Assembly: GCF_015624425.1 (NCBI RefSeq)
Contig: NZ_CP049919.1
Coordinates: 620,001-684,000 of the forward strand
Direction: 5' to 3'
Origin: Roseateles sp. DAIF2
Lineage (GTDB): Bacteria; Pseudomonadota; Gammaproteobacteria; Burkholderiales; Burkholderiaceae_C
DNA: 64,000 bases
The notes beneath the pieces were generated by a model. That model had not been told where the DNA came from, made no database searches, and saw only the letters and a program-made list of their open reading frames with translations. Both the position numbers and the translations under genes were made by a program. This document shows positions 24,388 to 34,644 of this stretch, piece by piece. How positions within the stretch are numbered: the stretch's first letter is position 1; each line of letters opens with the position of its first letter.

Positions 24388-25230
24388 ATGGCCCAGTTGC
24401 GCCGTTTCCTGCAAGTCGATGTGTTCACCGACCAGGCCCTGAAGGGCAATGCGCTGGCGGTGGTGGTGGATGGCGAGGGCCTGGACGAGGCGCAGATGGC
24501 GGCGTTCGCGCGCTGGACCAATCTGAGCGAGACCACCTTCCTGCTGCCGCCGACCGATGCGGCGGCCGACTATCGGGTGCGCATCTTCACGCCCAATGGC
24601 GAGCTGCCCTTCGCCGGCCATCCGACCCTGGGCTCGGCCCATGCGTTCCTGGCCAGCGGCGGCGACGCGAAGAAGCCGGGCGAGCTGGTGCAGCAATGCG
24701 CGATCGGCCTGGTCCGGATCAAGCGCGAGGGCGCGCGCCTGGCCTTCGCGGCGCCGCCGCTGAAGAGGGGCGGCCCGATCGAGGACGCGGCCCTGCGCGC
24801 GCAGGCGGCGCGGGCGCTGCGCCTGGCCGAGGCCGAGCTGCTGGACCTGCAATGGGTGGACAACGGCCCGGGCTGGATGGCCGTGCGGCTCAAGGATGCG
24901 GCGGCGGTGCTGGCGCTGCGGCCCGACTTCGTCGCGATGAAGGGGCTGAAGCTGGGCGTGATCGGCGCCCATCCGGCCGGCGCGCCGGAGCAGTTCGAGG
25001 TGCGCGCCTTCGTGCCGGACCTGGGCGTGCCGGAGGACCCGGTGACCGGCAGCCTGAACGCCGGCCTCGCGCTGTGGCTGCAGGGGTCGGGTCTTGCCCC
25101 GGAGCGCTATGTCGCGGCGCAGGGCACGGCGATGGGCCGCGCCGGCCGGGTGCATGTGGCGCGCGTCGGCGCGGACACCTGGATCGGCGGCGATGTCACG
25201 CCGCTGATCCACGGCCAGGTCAGGCTCTGA
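24388..25230 (+). CDS. PhzF-family isomerase
   Basis: A 280-residue member of the PhzF/diaminopimelate-epimerase-like fold. The catalytic glutamate is E48 in NLSETTF (45-51), the loop FAGHPTLGSA is at 75-84 and the second-domain signature EDPVTGS appears near residue 214. PhzF itself isomerises a phenazine precursor, but most homologues have unknown substrates and no phenazine genes are nearby. It follows the GNAT gene by 33 bp and precedes the VOC gene by 7 bp, so it may continue the same transcript. Confidence 0.9.
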   Translation: MAQLRRFLQVDVFTDQALKGNALAVVVDGEGLDEAQMAAFARWTNLSETTFLLPPTDAAADYRVRIFTPNGELPFAGHPTLGSAHAFLASGGDAKKPGELVQQCAIGLVRIKREGARLAFAAPPLKRGGPIEDAALRAQAARALRLAEAELLDLQWVDNGPGWMAVRLKDAAAVLALRPDFVAMKGLKLGVIGAHPAGAPEQFEVRAFVPDLGVPEDPVTGSLNAGLALWLQGSGLAPERYVAAQGTAMGRAGRVHVARVGADTWIGGDVTPLIHGQVRL

Positions 25231-25237
25231 CGCGGCC

Positions 25238-25852
25238 ATGGTGATGGAGCTGGATCATCTGGTCGTCGGCGCCGCGAGCCTGGACGAGGGCGTGGCCTGG
25301 TGCGAGCGCGTGCTGGGCGTGACGCCGGCGCCCGGCGGCAGCCATGCGCTGATGGGCACGCACAACCGGCTGCTGAACATCGGCGCCGCGCCGGCCTATC
25401 CGCGCTGCTATCTGGAGATCATCGCGATCGATCCCGCGGCGCCGGGCCCGCAGGCGGGCCGCGCGCGCTGGTTCGATCTGGACCAGCCGGCGCTGCAGGC
25501 CGTCCTGCGCGAGCGCGGCCCCGGCCTGATCCACTGGGTCTCGCGGGTCGCGAGCCTGGAGGCCAGCCTGGCGCAATGGCGCGGCGAGGGCATCGACGCC
25601 GGCGAGGCGGTCGCGGCCTCGCGCCAGACGCCGCAGGGCCTGCTGAGCTGGCGCATCGCGCTGCGCCCCGACGGCCGGCGGCTGCGCCGCGAGGGCCTGC
25701 CGGTGCTGATCGAATGGGGCGCGGCCGCGAGGCATCCCGCCGACGGCCTGCCGGAATCGGGCGTGCGCCTGCTGGGCTTCGAGGCGCGCGACGGCCTGTC
25801 GGCGCGCCTGGCGACGCCGCGCGGCGAGGTGAATTTGGAGTTGATCGGATGA
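25238..25852 (+). CDS. VOC/glyoxalase-like domain protein
   Basis: A 204-residue protein with the vicinal-oxygen-chelate pattern: DHLVVGAASLDEGVAWCERVLG (near 6-27) forms the first beta-alpha-beta unit, and YLEIIAIDP (about 61-69) carries the metal-ligand type glutamate. Its length and single long domain resemble the 'glyoxalase-like domain' group (PF13468), whose substrates are mostly unknown. It starts at either 25238 or 25244. It lies 7 bp behind the PhzF gene and overlaps alaX by 4 bp. Confidence 0.78.
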   Translation: MVMELDHLVVGAASLDEGVAWCERVLGVTPAPGGSHALMGTHNRLLNIGAAPAYPRCYLEIIAIDPAAPGPQAGRARWFDLDQPALQAVLRERGPGLIHWVSRVASLEASLAQWRGEGIDAGEAVAASRQTPQGLLSWRIALRPDGRRLRREGLPVLIEWGAAARHPADGLPESGVRLLGFEARDGLSARLATPRGEVNLELIG

Positions 25853-26565
25853 CGAGTACCCTGGACCTGTTCCGCGAGGACGCCCAGCTGCGCGAATGCA
25901 CGGCCCGGCTGCTGCGCATCGACGAGCGCGGCCTGCTGCTGGACCGCACCGTGTTCTATCCGCAGGGCGGCGGCCAGGCCGGCGATGCCGGCGTGCTGGA
26001 GCTGGCCGATGGGCGCCTGCTGGTGATTGCCGACACGAAGAAGGGCGAGGGCGGCGAGATCCTGCATATCCCGGCCGGCGACCAAACGCTGGACGGCCTG
26101 GCGCCCGAGGCCATCGTGCGTGCGCGCATCGACTGGTCGCGCCGCTTCGCCCATATGCGCTTTCACACCGCCACCCATCTGCTGTGCGCGCTGGTGCCGC
26201 ACCCGGTCGATGGCTGCTCGATCAACGCCGGCTACGCCCGGCTGGACTTCCACATGACCGAGGCGCTGGACAAGGACGAGCTGACGGCCGGCATCGCGCG
26301 CCTGGTGGCCGGCGCGCATGAGGTCAGCCACAGCTGGATCAGCGACGAGGAGCTCGACGCCAACCCGGGCCTGGTGCGCAGCATGAGCGTGCAGCCACCG
26401 CGCGGCACGGGGCGCGTGCGCGTGCTGAAGATCGAGGGTGTGGACCTGCAGCCCTGCGGTGGCACGCATGTGGCGAACACGGCCGAGATCGGCAGGGTGG
26501 TGGTCACGAAGATTGAGAAGAAATCGGCTAAGACGCGCCGCGTCGTCTTGGGATTTGCGTCGTGA
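25849..26565 (+). CDS. alaX: Alanyl-tRNA editing protein AlaX
   Basis: A stand-alone editing domain that hydrolyses mischarged Ser-tRNA(Ala) or Gly-tRNA(Ala) so that serine is not built into proteins in place of alanine. In its 238 residues the zinc site is H106, H110 (HTATH), C203 and H207 (CGGTH), all intact. YPQGGGQ (37-43) is the AlaRS/AlaX glycine motif. The length suits AlaX-M or a short AlaX-L lacking the C-terminal domain. Start and stop overlap the VOC gene (ATGA) and the GST gene (GTGA), so three unrelated activities are translated as a chain. Confidence 0.92.
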   Translation: MTSTLDLFREDAQLRECTARLLRIDERGLLLDRTVFYPQGGGQAGDAGVLELADGRLLVIADTKKGEGGEILHIPAGDQTLDGLAPEAIVRARIDWSRRFAHMRFHTATHLLCALVPHPVDGCSINAGYARLDFHMTEALDKDELTAGIARLVAGAHEVSHSWISDEELDANPGLVRSMSVQPPRGTGRVRVLKIEGVDLQPCGGTHVANTAEIGRVVVTKIEKKSAKTRRVVLGFAS

Positions 26566-27179
26566 CGGCCCTCAAGATCTTGGGCCGCGCTGGCTCGATC
26601 AATGTGCGCAAGGTCTTGTGGACCTGCGTCGAGCTGGGCCTGGACTTCGAGCGCGAGGAGCGCGACTGGCGCTCGCCGCAATACCTGGCCTTGAATCCCA
26701 ACGCGATGATGCCGGTGCTGCTGGACGGGCCGGACCTCGTGCTGTGGGAGAGCAACACGATCTGCCGCTATCTGGCCGGCCGCGAGGGCCGCGCCGACCT
26801 GCTGCCCGCCGCGCCACGCGAGCGCGCGCTGGTGGAGCGCTGGATGGACTGGCAGGCGACCGAGCTGAACAACAGCTGGCGCTATGCCTTCATGGGCCTG
26901 GTGCGGCAGAGCCCGGCGCACCAGGATGCCGCGCAGCAGCGCGCCGGCGTCGAGGGCTGGAACCGCCACATGGCCATCCTGGACGGGCAACTGCAGGCGA
27001 CCGGCGCTTTTGCCGCCGGCGCGCGGTTCACGCTGGCCGATGTCGTGCTGGGCCTCTCGACCCATCGCTGGCGCGCCGCGCCGATCGAACGACCGGCCTT
27101 GCCGGCCGTCGAGGCCTACTACCAGCGCCTACTGGCGAGGCCGGGCTTCATCACCCACGGTGCCAACGCCGGGCCGTAA
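26562..27179 (+). CDS. Glutathione S-transferase family protein
   Basis: A 205-residue cytosolic GST. The N-terminal thioredoxin-like domain (1-80) has the SINVRKV segment (12-18) at the usual Ser/Cys active-site turn, the cis-proline motif MMPVL (49-53) and the glutathione-gamma-glutamyl site ESNTICRYLA (63-72). The C-terminal helical domain ends in FTLADVVLGLSTHRW. It starts with GTG overlapping the alaX stop by 4 bp. It conjugates or reduces with glutathione; the substrate is unknown. Confidence 0.88.
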   Translation: MTALKILGRAGSINVRKVLWTCVELGLDFEREERDWRSPQYLALNPNAMMPVLLDGPDLVLWESNTICRYLAGREGRADLLPAAPRERALVERWMDWQATELNNSWRYAFMGLVRQSPAHQDAAQQRAGVEGWNRHMAILDGQLQATGAFAAGARFTLADVVLGLSTHRWRAAPIERPALPAVEAYYQRLLARPGFITHGANAGP

Positions 27180-27200
27180 GGCCGGCCCCTCGCGCGACAT

Positions 27201-27272
27201 CCGAGGATCCGGCTTTGCCGGTCCTGCGGATGTGCCCCCTTGAGGGGGCGCGCGCAGCGCGTAGGGGGTGGG
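27201..27272. repeat. Dispersed palindromic repeat, copy 1
   Basis: This 72-bp block begins CCGAGGATCCGGCTTTGCCG and ends GTAGGGGGTGGGTC. It contains a hairpin CCCCCT-TG-AGGGGG (27235-27248) and a GCGCGCAGCGCG palindrome. The same outer sequences and central hairpin recur in inverted orientation at 46332-46405. It fills the gap between the convergent GST and cytochrome c' genes and may also help end transcription. It resembles intergenic REP-like families of Burkholderiales. Confidence 0.75.
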
Positions 27273-27743
27273 TCAAGGATTACGGAAATCGTCGTGGCAG
27301 GCCTTGCAGCTGTTGGCGGCGCTGCCGAAGGCGGCCTTCAGCTGATCCAGGTTGTTGGTCTTGGCGGCGGCGGCCAGCTTGGCCACCTCGTCCTGCATCT
27401 TCTTCGCGGCGGCGTCGAACTTGGGGCGCTCGCTCCAGACGTTGGGCTTGGGCTGGCCCTTTTCGGTGCCGCTGGTGCCCTCGACGAAACCGGCGTAGGG
27501 CAGCTTGGACATGTCGGCGACGACCTCGGCATTGGCCGCGGCGGCGGCGCCGTCAAAGGGGATGCGGCCCTGGGCCATCGCGCCGATGCGGCCGAAATGG
27601 GAGGCCATCACGGTGAAGGCGGCCTTGCGGTACTTGACCGCGTCCTCCGGCTTCTGGAACTGTGCGGCGGCGGGCAGGGCGCTGCACAGGCCGGTGAGGG
27701 CGGCGGCGATCAGCAGGGCCTTTTTCTTCATGCTTTTCATCAT
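27273..27743 (-). CDS. Cytochrome c' (class II c-type cytochrome)
   Basis: A periplasmic haem protein of 156 residues. A signal peptide (about 1-27, ending AAAQ) precedes a four-helix-bundle sequence, and the haem motif CKACH (146-150) sits at the very C-terminus as in class II cytochromes. FQKPEDAVKYRKAAFTVMAS near the mature start is the typical first helix. Cytochromes c' bind NO, CO or O2 or carry electrons. GAGGA lies 8 bp before the ATG at 27743; ATGs at 27740 and 27731 are alternatives. It is divergent from the cytochrome b561 gene (141-bp gap), its probable electron partner. Confidence 0.92.
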   Translation of the reverse strand: MMKSMKKKALLIAAALTGLCSALPAAAQFQKPEDAVKYRKAAFTVMASHFGRIGAMAQGRIPFDGAAAAANAEVVADMSKLPYAGFVEGTSGTEKGQPKPNVWSERPKFDAAAKKMQDEVAKLAAAAKTNNLDQLKAAFGSAANSCKACHDDFRNP

Positions 27744-27884
27744 GCTGGGTGTCCTCGCAATGCGGGTTGAAGCAATACCTGGCCCCGCGCAGTTTACGGA
27801 CTCCGCCGCCTTTGTGCAGGCCTGTGCGCGCGCCGCCACATCGGCTATCGTTGCCCCCTGTTTTATCGGCCGGGAGGCGTCGGG

Positions 27885-28574
27885 ATGAGTGAAGGCAAGG
27901 CTCTGCGGCCCGTGCGGGTGTGGGATCTGCCGACCCGCTTGTTCCACTGGCTGCTGGCGGCCTGCGTGATCGGCTCGGTGCTCAGCGCCAAGCTCGGCGG
28001 CAACGCGATGGTCTGGCATATGCGGCTGGGCTATGCGGTGCTGGCGCTGATCGCGTTCCGCCTGCTGTGGGGCCTGGTCGGCGGGCGCTGGTCGCGTTTC
28101 GCACAGTTCGTGCCGGGCCCGGGGCGGCTGTGGCGCTATCTGCGCGGGCGTTCGCGGCCCGCGGATTTCGCCGAGGTGGGCCATAACCCGCTGGGCGCGC
28201 TGTCGGTGCTGGCGATGCTGGGCTGGTTGCTGCTGCAGGTGGGCTCGGGCCTGATCGCCGACGACGAGATCGCGATCACCGGGCCGCTGGTGCGCTTCGT
28301 CAGCCTCGACACCAGTCTGGCCTGGACCTCGCACCACAAGAGCTGGGGCCAGTGGGGGCTTTATCTGCTGCTGGGTCTGCACCTGCTGGCGCTGCTCTAT
28401 TACGGGCTGGTGAGGCGGCGCAACCTGCCGGCCGCGATGTGGCATGGCGACAAGACGCTCGCGCCCGCGGTGCCGGCCGCGCGCGACGGCGCGGCGACGC
28501 GGCTGCTCGCGCTGGCGCTGCTGGCGGCCTGCGCCGCGGGCGTGGCCTGGCTGGTGAGCCTCGGCGCGGCCTGA
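27885..28574 (+). CDS. Cytochrome b561-family membrane protein
   Basis: A 229-residue inner-membrane dihaem cytochrome b. Four core helices carry the haem-ligand histidines, including RLFHWLLA (18-25), VWHMRLGY (42-49), the later GLHLLALLY helix and SHHKSWGQWG (147-156). A fifth helix follows at the C-terminus. This group passes electrons from quinol to soluble cytochromes c. Its placement back to back with cytochrome c' is commonly seen and suggests a redox pair. Confidence 0.88.
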   Translation: MSEGKALRPVRVWDLPTRLFHWLLAACVIGSVLSAKLGGNAMVWHMRLGYAVLALIAFRLLWGLVGGRWSRFAQFVPGPGRLWRYLRGRSRPADFAEVGHNPLGALSVLAMLGWLLLQVGSGLIADDEIAITGPLVRFVSLDTSLAWTSHHKSWGQWGLYLLLGLHLLALLYYGLVRRRNLPAAMWHGDKTLAPAVPAARDGAATRLLALALLAACAAGVAWLVSLGAA

Positions 28575-28599
28575 GCCGCGACTTGGGTAGACTGCCCCG

Positions 28600-29100
28600 A
28601 TGTCCAGCCACGACAACCCCGAGATCCTGCTGCTCAGCCCCGAGGACGGCGAGGGCTGGGACACCACCCGCGCGATCCTGCGCGAATACAGCCAGAGCCT
28701 GGCGGTGGACCTGGGCTTCCAGAACTTCGAGACCGAGCTGCAGCAGCTGCCGGGCGACTATGCGCCGCCCACCGGCCTGATGCTGCTGGCCCTGGTGGAC
28801 GGCGCGGTGGCTGGCTGCGGCGCCTTCCGCCCGCTGCCCGATGCCGACTATCCGAACGCCTGCGAGATGAAGCGGCTGTTCGTGCGGCCGGCCTTCCGCC
28901 GCTTCGGCCTGGGCCGCACCCTGGCCCAGGCGCTGATGGACCGAGCCACCCAGGCCGGCTATTCCTCGATGCTGCTGGACACCCTGGACGATATGGAGGC
29001 GGCGCGCGGGCTCTACGAGAGCCTGGGCTTCGAGGAGGTGCCGCCCTTCTATTTCAATCCGGTGCCGGGCGCCCATTATTTGAAGGCGGAGCTGGGCTGA
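28600..29100 (+). CDS. GNAT acetyltransferase
   Basis: A 166-residue acetyltransferase. The acetyl-CoA loop is RRFGLGRTLA, preceded by the strand EMKRLFVRPAF and followed by SSMLLDTLDDMEAARGLYESLGF, a strong match to the MarR-associated/phosphinothricin-like GNAT pattern. ILREYSQSLAVDLGFQNFE near the start is typical of this subgroup. It stands 25 bp after the b561 gene and 39 bp before the SMP-30 gene, with no functional link visible. Confidence 0.82.
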   Translation: MSSHDNPEILLLSPEDGEGWDTTRAILREYSQSLAVDLGFQNFETELQQLPGDYAPPTGLMLLALVDGAVAGCGAFRPLPDADYPNACEMKRLFVRPAFRRFGLGRTLAQALMDRATQAGYSSMLLDTLDDMEAARGLYESLGFEEVPPFYFNPVPGAHYLKAELG

Positions 29101-29139
29101 GCGGCGGTTACCGCCGATTACCGCCTAGCATTCGCCGCC

Positions 29140-30060
29140 ATGAGCGACACCACCCCTCTTCCTCCTCTCTACGCCATCGAAGCCGCCGGCCCGCACCGGG
29201 CCACCCTGGGCGAATCGCCGCTGTGGCATGTGCAGGAGCAATGCCTCTATTACGTGGACATCGCCGAGCGCCAGGTCTGGCGCCTGGATCCGACCAGCGG
29301 CGAGACCCGGCATTGGCAGCTCGACAGCGAGCCCGGCTGCATCGCGCGGCTGGAGGGCGGCGGCCTGCTGGTGGCGCAGCGCAACGGCCTGTGGCGGTTA
29401 GACCCGGCCAGCGGCGCGCACACGCCGCTGGCGCCGGCGCCCTATGACGCGGCGCGTCAGCGCTTCAACGACGGCAAGCCGGATGCCCAGGGGCGCTTCT
29501 GGGTCGGCACGATCGACGATGCGCGCGCGCCGGCGGCCGCGCTGTATCGTTTTGCCGACGGCGGCTTCGCGGTGATGGGCGAGGGCATCGTCACCTCCAA
29601 CGGCCTGGCCTGGAGCCCCGACCAGCGACAGCTGTACTGGAGTGACACCAAGGCGCATGAAATCTACCGGCTGGCCTTCGATGCGGCGACCGGCTCGGTC
29701 GGCGCGCGCGAGCTGTTCGCGCGCTTCGCGCCGCGCGCACCCGGGCAGTCGCTGGAGGACTACGGCGGCCGGCCCGATGGCGCGGCGGTCGATGCCGAAG
29801 GCTGCTACTGGGTGGCGATGTTCGAGGGCCAGCGCCTGCTGCGCTTCTCGCCCACCGGCGAGCTGCTGCGCGAACTGCGCCTGCCGGTGCGCTGCCCGAC
29901 GATGCCAACCTTTGGCGACGCCGACCTGCGCACGCTCTACATCACCACCGCGCGCGAGAAACGCCCGGCCGAGGAACTGGCGGCCCAGCCCTGGGCCGGT
30001 GGGGTGCTGAAAGTCAGGGTCGAGGTGCCGGGTCTGCCGGCCGGCGCGGTGCGCCTGTAG
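29140..30060 (+). CDS. SMP-30/gluconolactonase-family lactonase
   Basis: A six-bladed beta-propeller calcium enzyme that opens sugar lactones. In its 306 residues the family metal and active-site blocks are all present: GESPLWH with the first metal glutamate, FNDGKPDAQGRFWVGTIDD (near 108-126), TSNGLAWSPD with the central Asn, and RPDGAAVDAEGCYWVAMF with the catalytic Asp. Full length for the family. The substrate could be an arabino-, xylono- or gluconolactone; there are no sugar genes nearby. Its end begins the promoter region of the ATP synthase operon. Confidence 0.9.
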   Translation: MSDTTPLPPLYAIEAAGPHRATLGESPLWHVQEQCLYYVDIAERQVWRLDPTSGETRHWQLDSEPGCIARLEGGGLLVAQRNGLWRLDPASGAHTPLAPAPYDAARQRFNDGKPDAQGRFWVGTIDDARAPAAALYRFADGGFAVMGEGIVTSNGLAWSPDQRQLYWSDTKAHEIYRLAFDAATGSVGARELFARFAPRAPGQSLEDYGGRPDGAAVDAEGCYWVAMFEGQRLLRFSPTGELLRELRLPVRCPTMPTFGDADLRTLYITTAREKRPAEELAAQPWAGGVLKVRVEVPGLPAGAVRL

Positions 30061-30135
30061 ATCGCCCGGTTTTGCTGCCGTTAAGGTGAAGCTAAGGCGG
30101 GCCTGTCAAGGCATAGGGCCGCCGCCCAACGCGGC

Positions 30136-30167
30136 TTGTCGGGGACCTGCGGGTTTCCACATATAAT
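30136..30167 (+). promoter_or_regulatory. Candidate promoter of the ATP synthase operon
   Basis: A perfect TATAAT (30162-30167) stands out in the 140-bp space before atpI. A possible -35 element TTGTCG (30136-30141) lies 20 bp upstream, longer than the ideal 17, so the -35 assignment is weak. The GTG start of atpI is 34 bp downstream of the -10. No other A/T-rich promoter-like stretch is evident in this gap. Confidence 0.5.
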
Positions 30168-30200
30168 CTTTGGGTTTTGCCGACCGCCCCCTAGATCGAA

Positions 30201-30725
30201 GTGAACCCGAACGAGAAGCGCGCACCGAACCGAGCCGCGCAGCCCGCTTGGGATGACGACAGTCAGGAACATGCGGACGACGAAGCGGCTTTCAAGGCCC
30301 TGACGCGAGAAGAAGCCCAGGACCTGCGAGCCAGAAAACCCTCGATCCTCTCGCCCTGGCGGGTGGTGGCGGCCCAGGCCGCCGCGGGTTTGGTTTGCGC
30401 CGCGCTCTGGTGGTTGTTCACGCAGGAGAGCGGCAAGGCGTGGTCGGCGCTGTATGGCGCGATCGCGGTGGTGGTGCCGAATGCCTTGATGGCATGGGGC
30501 ACGACCCGGCAACCGGTGGGTCATGCGGGAGCGGCGTTGCTCTCGATGATGATCTGGGAGCTGATCAAGATTTTTATGGTCATTGCCATCCTGGTGGCGG
30601 TGGTCAAGACTGCAAGCGATCTGAGTTGGCCGGCCCTGCTGTTGACCATGATCGTGAGCCTGAAGGTTAATTGGCTGGCTCTGTTTGTTCAGGGTCGATT
30701 CAAAAAAATTAGCGACGGAAACTAG
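30201..30725 (+). CDS. atpI: ATP synthase protein I
   Basis: A 174-residue small membrane protein that heads the atp operon and helps assemble the c-ring. A hydrophilic N-terminus (1-50) with an acidic, charged stretch is followed by four hydrophobic helices (about 54-75, 80-98, 105-130, 140-163). The helix pair around NALMAWG and the C-terminal basic tail VQGRFKK match AtpI of betaproteobacteria. It begins with GTG, a weak start that fits the low amount needed. atpB follows after 2 bp. Confidence 0.9.
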   Translation: MNPNEKRAPNRAAQPAWDDDSQEHADDEAAFKALTREEAQDLRARKPSILSPWRVVAAQAAAGLVCAALWWLFTQESGKAWSALYGAIAVVVPNALMAWGTTRQPVGHAGAALLSMMIWELIKIFMVIAILVAVVKTASDLSWPALLLTMIVSLKVNWLALFVQGRFKKISDGN

Positions 30726-30727
30726 AA

Positions 30728-31597
30728 ATGGCTGCCGAAGGACACGCGCCCAGCGCTGGTGAGTACATCACTCACCACCTGCAACATCTGCAGAAGAACT
30801 TCTCGTTCGAGAGCGTCAAGCAGAAGGACATCGTCGACTTCAGCCTGTTCAACCTGGACTCGGTGTTCTTCTCCGTTGTGCTGGGTGCCCTGGGCTGCTT
30901 CCTGCTGTGGCGCGCCGCGCGCAAGGCCACCTCGGGTGTGCCGGGCCGCTTCCAGGCCGCGGTCGAGATCCTGTCCGAGATGGTCGAGAACCAGGCCAAG
31001 GGCGTGATCCACAACGCCAAGAGCCGCAAGCTGGTCTCGCCGCTGGCCCTGACCGTGTTCGTCTGGATCTTCCTGATGAACGCCATGGACATGCTGCCGG
31101 TCGACCTGATCCCCGCGATCTGGCACAGCGCCGGTCCGGCCCTGGGCTTCAAGGACTACATGCGCGTCGTGCCGACCGCCGATCTGTCCACCACCCTGGG
31201 CCTGTCGACCAGCGTGCTGCTGATCTGCTTCTTCTACAACATCAAGATCAAGGGCCTGGGCGGCTGGGGTCATGAGCTGATCTCGGCTCCCTTCGGCGCC
31301 CATCCGGCCCTGTGGCCCTTCAACTTCGCCATGCAGGTGATCGAGTTCGTCGCCAAGACGGTCTCGCACGGCATGCGGCTGTTCGGCAATATGTTTGCCG
31401 GCGAACTCGTGTTCATGCTGATCGCGCTGATGGGTGGTGCGTTCGCTATGACGGCTACGGGCATCGGTCTGGCCATCGGCCACATCATTGCCGGTACGGT
31501 GTGGACGCTGTTCCACATTCTGGTGATCACGCTGCAAGCCTTCATCTTCATGATGCTGACGCTGATCTATATCGGTCAGGCGCACGACGCGCACTGA
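30728..31597 (+). CDS. atpB: ATP synthase Fo subunit a
   Basis: The 289-residue membrane subunit that provides the two proton half-channels beside the rotating c-ring. The essential arginine is R217 in GMRLFGNMFAGEL (215-227), and the N/Q-rich last helices (GHIIAGTVWTLFHILVITLQAF) are typical. NAMDMLPVDLIP (118-129) is the conserved loop after the second helix. Full length for a betaproteobacterial AtpB. It follows atpI by 2 bp and is separated from atpE by 62 bp containing a pyrimidine tract. Confidence 0.97.
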   Translation: MAAEGHAPSAGEYITHHLQHLQKNFSFESVKQKDIVDFSLFNLDSVFFSVVLGALGCFLLWRAARKATSGVPGRFQAAVEILSEMVENQAKGVIHNAKSRKLVSPLALTVFVWIFLMNAMDMLPVDLIPAIWHSAGPALGFKDYMRVVPTADLSTTLGLSTSVLLICFFYNIKIKGLGGWGHELISAPFGAHPALWPFNFAMQVIEFVAKTVSHGMRLFGNMFAGELVFMLIALMGGAFAMTATGIGLAIGHIIAGTVWTLFHILVITLQAFIFMMLTLIYIGQAHDAH

Positions 31598-31615
31598 TTC
31601 TTGGCGAGTTAGTAG

Positions 31616-31648
31616 TTCTCTCTTTTCTTTCTCTCTTTCTTTTTCTCT
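31616..31648 (+). promoter_or_regulatory. 33-nt pyrimidine tract, possible translation enhancer of atpE
   Basis: Every base from 31616 to 31648 is C or T, directly before the Shine-Dalgarno TAGGAG (31648-31653) and the atpE ATG (31660). In E. coli the atpE initiation region also has a U-rich stretch upstream that raises translation, because the c-subunit is needed in about ten copies. A single-stranded U/C-rich leader would favour ribosomal protein S1 binding. The tract is seen directly; its function is inferred by analogy. Confidence 0.6.
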
Positions 31649-31650
31649 AG

Positions 31651-31908
<258 letters not shown>

Positions 31909-31919
31909 TCCGCCCGAAA

Positions 31920-31937
31920 CCTTTCACGACTGAAAGG
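31920..31937 (+). promoter_or_regulatory. Hairpin masking the atpF ribosome-binding site
   Basis: CCTTTC (31920-31925) and GAAAGG (31932-31937) pair perfectly around ACGACT. The right arm contains most of the atpF Shine-Dalgarno (AAAGGA, 31933-31938), and atpF starts with the weaker codon GTG at 31946. This would lower translation of subunit b (two copies) relative to subunit c just upstream. The structure is visible; the effect is inferred. Confidence 0.55.
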
Positions 31938-31945
31938 ATCGTGCC

Positions 31946-32416
31946 GTGAATATCAACGCAACATTGTTCATCCAGGCGATCGTCTTCGCGATCCTGGTGT
32001 GGTTCACCATGCGCTTCGTGTGGCCCCCCATCACCAAGGCGCTGGACGAACGTGCTCAGAAGATCGCTGACGGCCTGGCCGCGGCCGACAAGGCCAAGAC
32101 CGAGCTGGCTTCGGCCAACAAGCGCGTCGACGAGCAACTGGCCGCCACCCGCAACGAGACCGCCAAGCTGCTGTCCGACGCGGAGAAGCGTGCCGCCGCC
32201 ATCGTCGACGAGGCGCGTGCCAAGGCCACCGAAGAGGGCGCCAAGATCGTGGCCGCCGCCAAGGCGGACGCCGACCAGCAGGCCACCCGTGCCCGCGAAG
32301 CCCTGCGCGAGCAGGTCGCTGCGCTGGCCGTCAAGGGTGCCGAGCAGATCCTGCAGCGCGAGGTCAACGCCTCCGTGCACGCAGAGCTGCTGGGCCGTCT
32401 GAAGACGGAGCTGTAA
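31946..32416 (+). CDS. atpF: ATP synthase Fo subunit b
   Basis: The 156-residue peripheral-stalk subunit. One N-terminal membrane helix (about 4-26; [20 protein letters not shown]) is followed by [14 protein letters not shown] and a long charged, alanine-rich helix that dimerises and links Fo to F1 through delta. The size equals that of E. coli AtpF. It starts with GTG and has its ribosome site in a short hairpin. atpH starts 2 bp after its stop. Confidence 0.97.
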   Translation: MNINATLFIQAIVFAILVWFTMRFVWPPITKALDERAQKIADGLAAADKAKTELASANKRVDEQLAATRNETAKLLSDAEKRAAAIVDEARAKATEEGAKIVAAAKADADQQATRAREALREQVAALAVKGAEQILQREVNASVHAELLGRLKTEL

Positions 32417-32418
32417 TC

Positions 32419-32952
32419 ATGGCTGAGCTCGCAACCATTGCCCGTCCCTACGCCGAAGCGCTCTATCAGGTCGCCAAGCAGCATGATGTGAAGGCCTGGA
32501 GCCGGCAGCTCGACCTGCTGGCCCAGATCGCGCAGGACGGCGAGCTGCGCCAGTTCGCCGACAACCCCAAGGTCTCGTCCGAGCAGGTGTTCGCCGTCGT
32601 CGCGGCCGCCGCCAAGCAAGACCTGGCCCCTGGGGTGCAGAACTTCCTGCGCGCGGTGATCGAGAACGGGCGTCTGGCGGCGCTGCCGGCGGTGGTCGGG
32701 CAATTCCATGCCCTGGCCAATGCCGCGGCCGGCGTGGCTGATGCGCAGATCTTCAGTGCCTATCCCATCGATGCCGCTCAGCTGAGCGACGTGGTGGCGA
32801 CGCTGGAGAAGCGCTTCGGTCGCAAGCTCGAAGCCCATGTGCAGCTGGAGCCTTCCCTGATCGGCGGCATCCGCGTGGTGGTCGGCGACGAGGTGCTGGA
32901 CACCTCGGTCAAGGCCCGCCTGGAACGCATGAAGGTGGCGCTCACCGCTTGA
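32419..32952 (+). CDS. atpH: ATP synthase F1 subunit delta
   Basis: A 177-residue subunit that sits on top of the alpha/beta hexamer and binds the b-stalk. The N-terminal helical domain begins [16 protein letters not shown] (5-20), a standard AtpH opening. The C-terminal signature [21 protein letters not shown] followed by KARLERMK is complete. It lies between atpF (2 bp) and atpA (84 bp), the latter gap holding a weaker TCTGGT/ACCAGA inverted repeat (33001-33024). Confidence 0.97.
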   Translation: MAELATIARPYAEALYQVAKQHDVKAWSRQLDLLAQIAQDGELRQFADNPKVSSEQVFAVVAAAAKQDLAPGVQNFLRAVIENGRLAALPAVVGQFHALANAAAGVADAQIFSAYPIDAAQLSDVVATLEKRFGRKLEAHVQLEPSLIGGIRVVVGDEVLDTSVKARLERMKVALTA

Positions 32953-33036
32953 GATCAAGCGCGACGACACTGACCGAATCACCCCTGTGTCACCCCGCGC
33001 TCTGGTAACAGACGCTAGACCAGATGGGAGCAAGCA

Positions 33037-34590
<1,554 letters not shown>

Positions 34591-34599
34591 TGACCATGA

Positions 34600-34627
34600 C
34601 CGGGCGGTGACGCAAGAAACCGCCCGG
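34600..34627 (+). promoter_or_regulatory. Intercistronic hairpin between atpA and atpG
   Basis: CCGGGCGGT (34600-34608) and ACCGCCCGG (34619-34627) form a perfect 9-bp, GC-rich stem with a 10-nt loop, 9 bp after the atpA stop. There is no U-run behind it, so it is more likely an RNA-stability or partial pausing element than a full terminator. It lies exactly where demand falls from three alpha subunits to one gamma. Confidence 0.6.
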
Positions 34628-34644
34628 CCCTAACAGGAGAAATC

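Noticed and set aside
22480..25239. A 919-codon antisense frame over the aminotransferase, GNAT and PhzF genes
   Set aside because: Same shadow composition; the sense frames carry catalytic motifs.
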